From NCBI RefSeq assembly GCF_011926545.1, contig NZ_JAATIT010000001.1:591969-655968 (forward strand): 64,000 nucleotides of DNA, in the 5' to 3' direction. This DNA is from Sphingopyxis italica (GTDB lineage: Bacteria; Pseudomonadota; Alphaproteobacteria; Sphingomonadales; Sphingomonadaceae). The notes under the pieces are model-generated. The model was not told where the DNA came from. It searched no databases and saw nothing but the letters and a program-made list of their open reading frames with translations. The position numbers and the translations under genes were made by a program. Numbering within the stretch: the first letter of the stretch is position 1; each line of letters opens with the position of its first letter. This document shows, in pieces, positions 52,643 to 64,000 of this stretch.

Positions 52643-53737
52643 TCAGGCAGCCCCGATACGCGGCAATCCGTCCATCACCGCGGTCAGCGCGAGTGCATTC
52701 TCGCGCTCCATCGCGCTGTGCCCGGCGTTGGTCACCACATAGGTCGCGGGTTCCGTCCCCGCGCCGCGCAGCGCCGCGACGAGCCGCGACGCTTGCGTCA
52801 GCGGGCACACCTCGTCGAAACGGCCATGGACGATATGGATGGGAATGCCGGCGAGCGTGGCGATGTTGTCGAAGAAATGCCCGGCGGGAAGGAACAGCGC
52901 GTTGGCGAAATAATGCGCCTCGATCTGCGCGAAGCAGAGCGCGAAATCGGCCTCGCCGAACTTGCCCGTGTCCGCCGTCTCGGGGATCATGTTCGAAATC
53001 ACGCCCTCCCACAGCGACCAGGTCAGCGCCGCCTTGAGCTGGCGCTCCTTCTCGGCCGCGTTCGCGGGAACCATGTCGAAGATCGCCTTGTAGGATTTCA
53101 TCACGTCGCCGCGCTCCTCGGGGGTCAGCACCGACAGCAGATCGGCCCATTCGTCCGGATATTTCATATAGGCGCCGGGTTCGGTCAGACCGTAAGGATC
53201 GTCCGCCCACGTCGCGGCATTGCCCTGATAGAGATAGAGCAGATCCTCCGGCGCGCCCAGAAAGATGCCGCGCAGGATCAGGCTTGCGCAATGCGCCGGG
53301 TGCGCGATCCCATAGGCCATCGCGAGCGTGCTGCCCCAGCTGCCGCCGAAGACGTGCATCGGCCCCGCGATCTCCAGCTTTTCGCGCAATTTTTCGATGT
53401 CGCCGATCAGGTCGGCGGTCGTGTTTTTCGCCAGCGCCACCGCCGCGCCCGCCGAGGCGACATTGGGCTCGCTCTTGCCGCAGCCGCGCTGGTCGAACAG
53501 GATGACGCGGTAGCGCGCGGGGTCGAAGAAGCGCGCCATCGCGGGGGCGCAGGCGCCGCCGGGGCCGCCGTGGAGGAACATCACGGGCTCGCCCGCGGGA
53601 TTGCCATATTCCTCCCAGTAGATGCGGTGCGCGGGATCGCGGTCGACTTCGAGCCAGCCGAAGTTCAGGCACGGCGGCTGCGGATAGACCCAGTCGTCGC
53701 CGATCTTGCTCGTCGTCTGCAATCGCGAAAAATCCAT
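52643..53737 (-). CDS. pip: Proline iminopeptidase
   Basis: The 364-residue alpha/beta hydrolase belongs to peptidase family S33 and removes N-terminal proline from peptides. Motifs are VMFLHGGPGGACAP (HGGPG oxyanion loop), LFDQRGCGKSEPN, nucleophile Ser in VFGGSWGSTLAMAYG, acid in VHGRFDEVCP and His in NAGHSAMERE. The N-terminal WLEVDRDPAHRIYWEEYGNP is typical. There is no signal peptide, so it is cytoplasmic. It stands alone on the minus strand. Confidence 0.95.
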   Translation of the reverse strand: MDFSRLQTTSKIGDDWVYPQPPCLNFGWLEVDRDPAHRIYWEEYGNPAGEPVMFLHGGPGGACAPAMARFFDPARYRVILFDQRGCGKSEPNVASAGAAVALAKNTTADLIGDIEKLREKLEIAGPMHVFGGSWGSTLAMAYGIAHPAHCASLILRGIFLGAPEDLLYLYQGNAATWADDPYGLTEPGAYMKYPDEWADLLSVLTPEERGDVMKSYKAIFDMVPANAAEKERQLKAALTWSLWEGVISNMIPETADTGKFGEADFALCFAQIEAHYFANALFLPAGHFFDNIATLAGIPIHIVHGRFDEVCPLTQASRLVAALRGAGTEPATYVVTNAGHSAMERENALALTAVMDGLPRIGAA

Positions 53738-53967
53738 GTCTTTTCCTTCACTTGTGATCGGGCCGCACGGCTGGCTTAGCCATCCGTATCATCATGTCCA
53801 CCGCCTCGGACGGGACGCCGGGAACTTATGGCGCAGATCATCGTTCAAAAACCACCCCTGATCGCGGGATGGTCGGCGCATATTTGGTCGTCCGCATGGC
53901 TCAATTCCCGGGGTTGGGCGCCCCGCGCCGGAAAGCGATTTCCGGCCGTATCAAAAGGAGTGGTCTC

Positions 53968-54222
53968 ATGCGTTTCCAACCCATCTTGATAAGCGCGCTC
54001 GGCGCGCTCGCACTCTCCGCCTGTTCGCAGCAGGAAGAAATCGCCGCCGCGCCGCCGCCGCCGCCGCCCCCGGGCGCGGTTCCGGGCAGTATCGCCGCCG
54101 ACCGTGACGGCGATGGCATCATCGACGGCTATTACACCGCCGACGGCATGTACCATCCGAACTACACCCCGCCGCCGCCTCCGCCGCCGCCCGCCCCGAC
54201 GCAGGTGGGAGAACGCGGCTGA
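53968..54222 (+). CDS. Small proline-rich lipoprotein
   Basis: The 84-residue protein starts at 53968 after AAAGGAG. It has a lipoprotein signal with lipobox LALSACS. Two polyproline runs (PPPPPPPGAVPG and PPPPPPPPAP) flank an acidic centre, DRDGDGIIDGYYTADGMYHP. DRDGDGIID resembles a calcium-binding loop. It should be tethered to a membrane and span part of the periplasm. Its stop overlaps the L,D-transpeptidase start by one base (TGATG), so it may work with that enzyme at the cell wall. Confidence 0.85.
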   Translation: MRFQPILISALGALALSACSQQEEIAAAPPPPPPPGAVPGSIAADRDGDGIIDGYYTADGMYHPNYTPPPPPPPPAPTQVGERG

Positions 54223-55538
54223 TGACGTCCGTTCGGGGGGCGCGGCGCCGCTGCGCTCCCCTGTTCCTGACCCTGCTGGCGCTCGGCGGCACGCTTGCGC
54301 CGCCCGCGCTTGCCGCCCCTGCCGATCAAGGTTTCGCCGCCCCGCTCGCGAACGCGATCCGCGAAGAGGCCGGCGGCGACATCAAACGCTTTTACGCCGA
54401 CCGCGGCTACCAGCCGCTGTGGGTTCGCGGGGGTAAGGTCGGTCCCGAAGCCGCCATGCTGCTCGGCTATCTTTCGACCGCGCGCTTCGACGGCCTCAAG
54501 CCCGCGTCGGGCGACGTGCGCGACCTCGAAGAGGTGATCGCCCGTTCTCGCGGCGGCGATGCCCGCGCCCTTGCGCGCGCCGAGGTCGAGCTGTCGATCG
54601 CTTTCGCGCGCTATGTCCGCGACATGCGCCGTCCGGGCGATGCCCAGATGGAATATGCCGACAAGTCGCTGAAACCGAAAAAGGCCGACACCGAAACCAC
54701 CCTCCGCGCCGCGGCCTTTCCCAAGGATTTCGGCGCCTATATGAAAAATATGGGCTGGATGAGCGAACATTATGTCCGCCTCCGCGCCCTCATGCGCCGC
54801 GCGCAGGGCGGCGGCGTATCCGAGGAAGCGATGGACCGTCTTCGCCTCAACCTCGACCGCGCGCGCATCCTGCCGGGGCCCTACACGCACCATGTCGTCG
54901 TCGATGCCTCGTCGGGCCAGCTCTATTATTATGGCGCGGGCAAGCGCGTGGGCATGATGAAGGTCGTCGTCGGCGCCCCCGAAACGCAGACGCCGATGCT
55001 CGCGGGCAAGCTGCAATGGGCGATCCTCAATCCCTATTGGAACGTTCCCGACTATCTCGCGCAGAAAAGCATCGCGCCCAAGGTGCTCGCGGGCCGCAGC
55101 CTCGCGTCGCTGCGCATGGAGGCGCTCTCCGACTGGGGGCCCAACCCGCGCACGCTCAAATCGTCCGAGATCGACTGGCCCGCGGTCGCCGCGGGCGATC
55201 AGCTGCTCCGTCTCCGCGAGCTACCCGGGCGCAGCAATTCGATGGGCAAGGTCAAATTCCTCTTCCCCAACGACGAAGGCATCTATCTGCACGACACCCC
55301 CGACCGGGCGCTGCTCGGCAAGCCCGATCGCCATTTTTCGAACGGCTGCATCCGCCTCGAAAATGCGGCCAAGCTCGGCCAGTGGCTGCTCCACCGTTCG
55401 ATCAACACCAAGTCGAAGGCCCCCGAACAGGCGGTGCCGCTGCCGGTCGAGGTGCCCGTCTATCTGACCTACATAACCGCGGTCGCGACCGAGCGCGGCA
55501 TCGCATTCCGCGACGATGTCTACGGCCGGGACGGATAG
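54222..55538 (+). CDS. L,D-transpeptidase (YcbB-like)
   Basis: The 438-residue protein has a signal peptide (FLTLLALGGTLAPPALAA). The N-terminal part (FYADRGYQPLWVRGGKV) resembles the scaffold/peptidoglycan-binding part of YcbB (LdtD). The YkuD catalytic domain starts near HHVVVDASSGQLYYY and has the active-site cysteine in HFSNGCIRLENAAKLG, preceded by YLHDTPDRALLG. Such enzymes make 3-3 cross-links or attach lipoproteins to peptidoglycan. Coupling to a small upstream lipoprotein is notable in this light. Confidence 0.93.
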   Translation: MTSVRGARRRCAPLFLTLLALGGTLAPPALAAPADQGFAAPLANAIREEAGGDIKRFYADRGYQPLWVRGGKVGPEAAMLLGYLSTARFDGLKPASGDVRDLEEVIARSRGGDARALARAEVELSIAFARYVRDMRRPGDAQMEYADKSLKPKKADTETTLRAAAFPKDFGAYMKNMGWMSEHYVRLRALMRRAQGGGVSEEAMDRLRLNLDRARILPGPYTHHVVVDASSGQLYYYGAGKRVGMMKVVVGAPETQTPMLAGKLQWAILNPYWNVPDYLAQKSIAPKVLAGRSLASLRMEALSDWGPNPRTLKSSEIDWPAVAAGDQLLRLRELPGRSNSMGKVKFLFPNDEGIYLHDTPDRALLGKPDRHFSNGCIRLENAAKLGQWLLHRSINTKSKAPEQAVPLPVEVPVYLTYITAVATERGIAFRDDVYGRDG

Positions 55539-55614
55539 CGTCCTGTCGTCAGGCGGTTGACCCGCATCCCCAAAAGATACAGACCACCCCCGTCGCAAAA
55601 AGGGGAAATATTTC

Positions 55615-57771
55615 ATGCGCAAACTGGCATTGTTCGGGGGGAGCCTTCTCGCCCTCACCTCGCAGATCACGCTTGCGCAGGAGGAACAGCCGCCCGCCGC
55701 CCCGCCTTCCGAAACCGCCGCGCCGGCCGAAACCCCCGCCACCATGTCGGCGTCCGCCGTGGGCAGCGCGCGGCTGGCCCCCGACCGCCGCTTCACCGGC
55801 GCCGATCTTTTCGACCTCGCGATCGCGGCCGATCCGCAGATCAGCCCCGACGGCCGCCACATCGCCTATGTCCGCCGCGCGAACGACATCATGTCCGACC
55901 GCGCGGTCAGCACGATCTGGCTGATCGACACCCAGACCGGCGCGGAAACGCCGGTCGCGGGCCGGCAGGGCGGCGCCTTTTCGCCGCGCTGGTCGCCCGA
56001 CGGCAAACGCCTCGCCTTCGCCTCGACCGAGGGCGGCAGCGCCCAGCTTTGGGTGCGCTGGATGGACGGCGGCGAGGCGGTGCGCCTCACCGGCCTGCCG
56101 ACCAGCCCGTCGAGCATCGCCTGGTCGCCCGACGGCCACTCGATCGCCTATACGATGCTGGTCAAGGACGAGGGGCCGAAATTCGGCAGCGCCCCCGCGA
56201 ACAAGCCCGAGGGCGCGAAATGGGCCGAACCGCTCGAAATCCGCGATCTCCTCACCTATCGCGCCGATGGCGAGGGCTATCTCGAACCCGGCTTCGAAAA
56301 AATCTTCCTCGTCCCCGCGACCGGCGGCGCGCCGCGCCAACTGACCTTCGGCCCCTATCACGACGGCGGCCCGCTGAGCTGGTCGCGCGACGGCCGCACG
56401 CTCTATTTCGCCGCCAACCGGCGTCCTGACTGGGAGAGCGATCCGGTCGAAAGCGAGGTCTATGCGCTCGATGTGACGGGCGGCGGGGTCACCGCGCTCA
56501 CCGACCGCAACGGCCCCGACGCCAACCCGCTCGTCTCGCCCGACGGCGGCAAGATCGCCTGGCTCGGCTTCGACGACAAATTGCGCGCTTATGAGAATAA
56601 CCAGCTCTACGTTATGAACCGCGATGGCTCGGGCAAACGCAGCCTGACCGCCGATTGGGATTATGGCATCGACGCGATCGAATGGGCGACCGACGGACGC
56701 AGCGTCTATGCGCAATATGACGACCATGGCGAAACCAAGGTTGCGCGCGTCGGCCTCGACGGAGGTGTACGCACCGCTGCGACCGGCCTGTCGGGCGGCG
56801 GGTTCGACCGCCCCTATACCGGCGGCAGCTTCAGCGTTTCCGACGGCGGCGCGATCGCCTTCACCGGCGGCACCGCGACGCGCCCCGCCGAGGTGCAGCT
56901 GACGCGCGGCGGCGACGCCCGCATCCTCACCGACCTCAACCGTTCGCTTCGCGAGGTGAAATCGCTCGGCGAGGTGCGCAAGATCACGGTCGCCTCCAGC
57001 CACGACGGCAAGGCGATCGAGGGTTGGCTGACGTTGCCGCCCGGCCATGTCGAAGGCCAGCGCGTGCCGCTGATCCTCGAAATCCATGGCGGACCGTTCG
57101 CGGCCTATGGCCCGCATTTTTCGACCGACAACCAGCTTTATGCCGCAGCGGGCTATGCCGTGCTCTCCGCCAACCCGCGCGGCTCGACCAGCTATGGCGC
57201 GGCCTTTGCGAACGAGATCGACAAGGCCTATCCCGGCAACGACTATTTCGACCTGATCAGCATCGTCGACCGCGCGATCGAGCTGGGCGTCGCCGACCCC
57301 GACGCGCTGTTCGTCACCGGCGGCTCGGGCGGCGGCGTGCTGACGAGCTGGATCGTCGGCAAGACCAACCGCTTCAAGGCGGCGGTCACGCAAAAGCCGG
57401 TGATCAACTGGACGACGCAGGCGCTCACCGCCGACGGCCCCGGCTTCTTCGGTCCCTATTGGCTCGGCGCCGAGCCGTGGGAAAAGCCCGAACTTTTCTG
57501 GGCGCGCTCGCCGCTGTCGCTCGTCGGCAACGTCGAAACCCCGACGATGGTGGTCGTCGGCGCCGAGGATTACCGCACCCCGGTCAGCGAGTCCGAACAA
57601 TATTACACCGCGCTCCGCCTTCGCGGCGTGCCCACCGCGCTCGTCAAGGTGCCCGGCGCCAGCCACGGCGGCATCGCGGCGCGCCCGTCGCAATCGGCCG
57701 CCAAGGCCTCGGCGATCCTCGCCTGGTTCGAGAAATACCGGAAAGGCTGGACGCGGCCGACGGGGGAATAG
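55615..57771 (+). CDS. S9-family peptidase (acylaminoacyl/dipeptidyl peptidase type)
   Basis: The 718-residue exported protein has a signal peptide (ending SQITLAQ). Residues about 60-440 form a beta-propeller with repeated blades (RWSPDGKRLAF; AWSPDGHSIAY; SPDGGKIAWLG). The C-terminal alpha/beta-hydrolase domain has LEIHGGPFAAYG, nucleophile Ser in VTGGSGGGVLTSWIVG, Asp in VVGAEDYRTPV and His in GASHGG. It should trim peptides in the periplasm. Only the L,D-transpeptidase gene precedes it, 76 bp upstream. Confidence 0.95.
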   Translation: MRKLALFGGSLLALTSQITLAQEEQPPAAPPSETAAPAETPATMSASAVGSARLAPDRRFTGADLFDLAIAADPQISPDGRHIAYVRRANDIMSDRAVSTIWLIDTQTGAETPVAGRQGGAFSPRWSPDGKRLAFASTEGGSAQLWVRWMDGGEAVRLTGLPTSPSSIAWSPDGHSIAYTMLVKDEGPKFGSAPANKPEGAKWAEPLEIRDLLTYRADGEGYLEPGFEKIFLVPATGGAPRQLTFGPYHDGGPLSWSRDGRTLYFAANRRPDWESDPVESEVYALDVTGGGVTALTDRNGPDANPLVSPDGGKIAWLGFDDKLRAYENNQLYVMNRDGSGKRSLTADWDYGIDAIEWATDGRSVYAQYDDHGETKVARVGLDGGVRTAATGLSGGGFDRPYTGGSFSVSDGGAIAFTGGTATRPAEVQLTRGGDARILTDLNRSLREVKSLGEVRKITVASSHDGKAIEGWLTLPPGHVEGQRVPLILEIHGGPFAAYGPHFSTDNQLYAAAGYAVLSANPRGSTSYGAAFANEIDKAYPGNDYFDLISIVDRAIELGVADPDALFVTGGSGGGVLTSWIVGKTNRFKAAVTQKPVINWTTQALTADGPGFFGPYWLGAEPWEKPELFWARSPLSLVGNVETPTMVVVGAEDYRTPVSESEQYYTALRLRGVPTALVKVPGASHGGIAARPSQSAAKASAILAWFEKYRKGWTRPTGE

Positions 57772-57822
57772 GCGGGCGTCGATCGGGGTTGCTTTGGGGT
57801 GGTTTCCAGACGCCCCCTGTTT

Positions 57823-57905
57823 CCGTTCGTGTCGAGCGAAGTCGAGACACCCGTCGACGCAGCGCCTAGCCCGAGGGGCATCTCGACTTCGCTCGATGCG
57901 AACGG
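57823..57905. repeat. Inverted repeat, TCGAGCGAAGTCGA family, copy 3
   Basis: CCGTTCGTGTCGAGCGAAGT (from 57823) pairs with ACTTCGCTCGATGCGAACGG (ending 57905). It lies between two convergent genes. Arms match those of copies at 14281 and 25507; the loop differs. Confidence 0.85.
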
Positions 57906-57960
57906 GTTTGGAAAAGCTAGCAGCCCCCGTTATCCGAGTGCTTTCGACCGTCCGCGCCCC

Positions 57961-58680
57961 TCACGCCGCGTCGTGGAAGATCACGCCCAGCGTGTGCCGC
58001 CGCCCGGACCGGATTTCGCTTACCCCGTGGCGCATCGTCACGCGATAGTCGCCGCGCGATCCGCGGACCGGCCGCGCGTTCACCGCGAAGACCACCGCGT
58101 CGCCCTTTGCCAGCGGCACGACCGCGGCGCGCGATTGCATCCGCGGCCGCTGCTCGGTCAGCACGAACTCGCCGCCGGTGAAATCCTCCTCCGGCGCCGA
58201 CAGCAGCACCGCGACCTGCAACGGAAAGACATGCTCGCCGTACAAATCCTGGTGCAGGCAATTATAGTCGCCCGCGCCATATTGGAGCAGCAGCGGCGTC
58301 GGCCGCCGCTGTCCAGCATCATGGCAGCGCGCAAGGAATTCGGCGTGATCCGCCGGAAAACGTGCCGTCATCCCCATCCGCTCGTGCCAGCGGTTCGCGA
58401 TCGGCGTGAGCCGCGCATAGAGCATCCCGCGCAGCGCCTCGACCAGCGGCGGCAGCGGATAGGCGAAATAGCGATATTCGCCGCGCCCGAAGCCGTGCCG
58501 CGCCATATGGATATGGCTGCGAAAGCCTGCGGGCGCGCCATAGAGCGCGGCAAGGCGGTCGCACGCCGCCGCGTCGATCAGTCCCGGCAGGACCGCCCAG
58601 CCTTCGCGGTCGAGCGCGATCAGCGGGTCGGCGGCATCGGGGACGGGCGGCGGCGGCATGAGTTTCAGCTGTGTTGTCAT
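57961..58680 (-). CDS. 2-oxoglutarate/Fe(II)-dependent oxygenase
   Basis: The start at 58680 gives 239 residues. The double-stranded beta-helix fold shows the iron triad: HxD in YNCLHQDLYGEHVFPLQ and the distal His in RHTLGVIFHDA or MRHGVSEIRS, with GGEFVLTEQRPRMQSR between them. A basic residue near the end would bind 2-oxoglutarate. The domain is of the prolyl-4-hydroxylase/PKHD-like type. There is no signal peptide. The substrate is unknown. It is convergent with the S9 peptidase gene and divergent from an M28 peptidase gene. Confidence 0.88.
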   Translation of the reverse strand: MTTQLKLMPPPPVPDAADPLIALDREGWAVLPGLIDAAACDRLAALYGAPAGFRSHIHMARHGFGRGEYRYFAYPLPPLVEALRGMLYARLTPIANRWHERMGMTARFPADHAEFLARCHDAGQRRPTPLLLQYGAGDYNCLHQDLYGEHVFPLQVAVLLSAPEEDFTGGEFVLTEQRPRMQSRAAVVPLAKGDAVVFAVNARPVRGSRGDYRVTMRHGVSEIRSGRRHTLGVIFHDAA

Positions 58681-58832
58681 GCCGCGATCATGGCATCGCG
58701 GCGCGACCCCCGCGCCCCGTTTCTTGCGTTCAAACGCGCCTATAGGCTTCAAACGAAGCCGGAACCCCTCTAGGCTGTCCGCACGCGCCTGTCCCGAACG
58801 CTGCCTCGGCCGCCGACAACCGGAAAGTCTCC

Positions 58833-60485
<1,653 letters not shown>

Positions 60486-60533
60486 GTTGTCACGCGCTGA
60501 AGGCAGCTGGCCGCCGTTAGCTGTCGTTGTAAG

Positions 60534-60559
60534 CCCCTCCTCTTCAGAGGAGGGGTTTT
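60534..60559 (+). terminator. Intrinsic terminator of the M28 peptidase gene
   Basis: CCCCTCCTC and GAGGAGGGG form a perfect 9-bp stem with loop TTCA, followed directly by TTTT. It also argues against a GTG start at 60563 for the next gene. Confidence 0.75.
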
Positions 60560-60628
60560 GCTGTGTCCGTTCCCGCCCCGAAGCCGTCGCGTCTTGCGGC
60601 CTCCCGCCCGGAGGATTACTCCCCCCGC

Positions 60629-62222
<1,594 letters not shown>

Positions 62223-62237
62223 ACATGCCATTCCAGT

Positions 62238-62315
62238 TTTCGTCATTCCCGCGAAAGCGGGAACCCAGTTGTGACGGTTGCTCGCTGGGTTCCCGCTTTC
62301 GCGGGAATGACGAAA
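62238..62315. repeat. REP-like palindrome, CGTCATTCCCGCGAAAGCGG family, copy 2
   Basis: Arms of 31 bp (62238-62268 and 62285-62315) pair perfectly around a 16-nt loop. The reverse complement of the loop region reads AGCGAGCAACCGTCACAAC, one base different from copy 1 at 16645. It lies between convergent genes and can act as terminator for both. Confidence 0.85.
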
Positions 62316-62341
62316 TAGGGAGTTGGCGACAGGTCGCCAGG

Positions 62342-63418
<1,077 letters not shown>

Positions 63419-63552
63419 TCAGGCGTGCTGGCCCTTCGGCGCCCTCCACGTCTGTCCCACGATCGACTGCGTCGAAGCCGGCGGCGCGTCAACGAAAGCC
63501 GCCCCCAATACTGGCAGAACGGTTGTTTCTCAGGCTCGACCGATCAATCGGT

Positions 63553-64000
63553 TCAAAATTCGGGACCAGCCGAACCCGGAACAAGGAACTTCAGCCCCTG
63601 TAGCCGGACAATGCTGTCGTCCACACAGACCGGCGCCGCGATCAACCGCATCCATCGCCGGGGCGCCTGCGCCGGCTTGATTTCGACGTCGAGCGTGAAA
63701 CCACGCCTGTGCTTGATCGCATAGGCTCGCAATTTCTCCATCGCCGCGCGCGATCCTTCGCAATAGAAGGCCACGCTCTCATCACGTGTCACCGCCGCTC
63801 CGCGCGGGATACCGAAAATATCATAAACCGCGTCCGACCAGCTCAGCCGGTTGTTGTCGGTCAGGTCGCATTCCCATTGGCCGATCGGGACGCGCCCCGG
63901 CGCCAGCCGCGCCGCGACATCGACGACGTCGGGGATCGGGTCGAGCGTTTCGCACCGATGCAGCTGCCCCAGCTCGAAGAAACGGGCGCGCTCGTACAGC
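63553..64000 (-). CDS. PAS-domain protein, C-terminal part
   Basis: The open frame enters from the right edge and stops at 63553, giving the last 149 residues. The readable part contains a PAS-fold segment: VPIGQWECDLTDNNRLSWSD, AVYDIFGIPRGA and later GFTLDVEIKPAQAPRRWMRL, as in PAS_3-like sensory domains. The protein ends soon after the PAS fold, so any output domain must lie upstream outside the window. It could be a sensor or signalling protein; the type cannot be told. Confidence 0.75.
   Translation of the reverse strand, partial: LYERARFFELGQLHRCETLDPIPDVVDVAARLAPGRVPIGQWECDLTDNNRLSWSDAVYDIFGIPRGAAVTRDESVAFYCEGSRAAMEKLRAYAIKHRRGFTLDVEIKPAQAPRRWMRLIAAPVCVDDSIVRLQGLKFLVPGSAGPEF

Noticed and set aside
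54046..54200. Repeated CCGCCGCCG tracts resembling a tandem repeat array
   Set aside because: They are in-frame polyproline codons of the small lipoprotein, not a CRISPR or noncoding satellite.
60563..60628. GTG start giving a longer phosphoribosyltransferase
   Set aside because: Its apparent ribosome-binding site is the 3' arm of a terminator hairpin; the ATG at 60629 has GGAGGA and begins the conserved region.

Overview
The window reads as a high-GC alphaproteobacterial chromosome, most likely a sphingomonad (Sphingomonadaceae, Sphingopyxis-like). This is inferred from the mix of large TonB-dependent receptors, an Entner-Doudoroff gene set, sphingomonad-style short intergenic palindromes, many secreted S9/M28 peptidases and carboxylesterases, and strong GC3 bias. 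No rRNA, CRISPR array, prophage or transposase was seen. Gene identities come from reading motifs by eye. No database search was run.

Layout. 0-6 kb: a decaying catabolic island. It has a truncated TetR regulator, a Tat-exported sugar-phosphate-isomerase-like protein, a wrecked sulfatase, an SGNH hydrolase, a TonB-dependent receptor, and the remains of an ATP-grasp ligase and a TSUP permease. A 19-bp motif is shared by its two promoter regions. 6-10 kb: tRNA-Arg(TCT), a queuosine-precursor transporter, purS-purQ, then an iron block of Fur boxes, bfd, bfr and a candidate Fur-controlled small RNA. 10-17 kb: an ABC-F ATPase with an upstream short ORF, then argH, an LptM-like lipoprotein, lysA and a truncated CysG-like gene. 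17-27 kb: a seven-gene same-strand cluster for glycerolipid and wax-ester/triacylglycerol metabolism (HAD-PlsC fusion, PlsB, WS/DGAT, patatin, two alpha/beta hydrolases, gpsA). 27-33 kb: zwf, edd and eda, then a small inverted-repeat element and glpD.

33-40 kb: a MOSC protein, a TetR / sterol-desaturase / homocysteine-methyltransferase group, and fdhD-mobA facing a YdeP-type molybdopterin oxidoreductase. 40-52.6 kb: a catabolic regulon with a TonB receptor, two paralogous secreted carboxylesterases, an acyl-CoA synthetase, a TetR repressor, an SDR, an MFS symporter and a Tat-exported degenerate M28-like protein. The same 19-bp operator-like site precedes three of its transcription units. I consider this the best candidate for an undescribed system. 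52.6-64 kb: prolyl iminopeptidase, a proline-rich lipoprotein with an L,D-transpeptidase, S9 and M28 peptidases, a 2OG-Fe(II) oxygenase, an adenine-salvage pair, a solitary mreB and the end of a PAS-domain protein.

At least five families of short palindromic repeats sit between genes. One has a conserved loop in two copies of opposite orientation, which suggests dispersal as an element rather than use only as a terminator.
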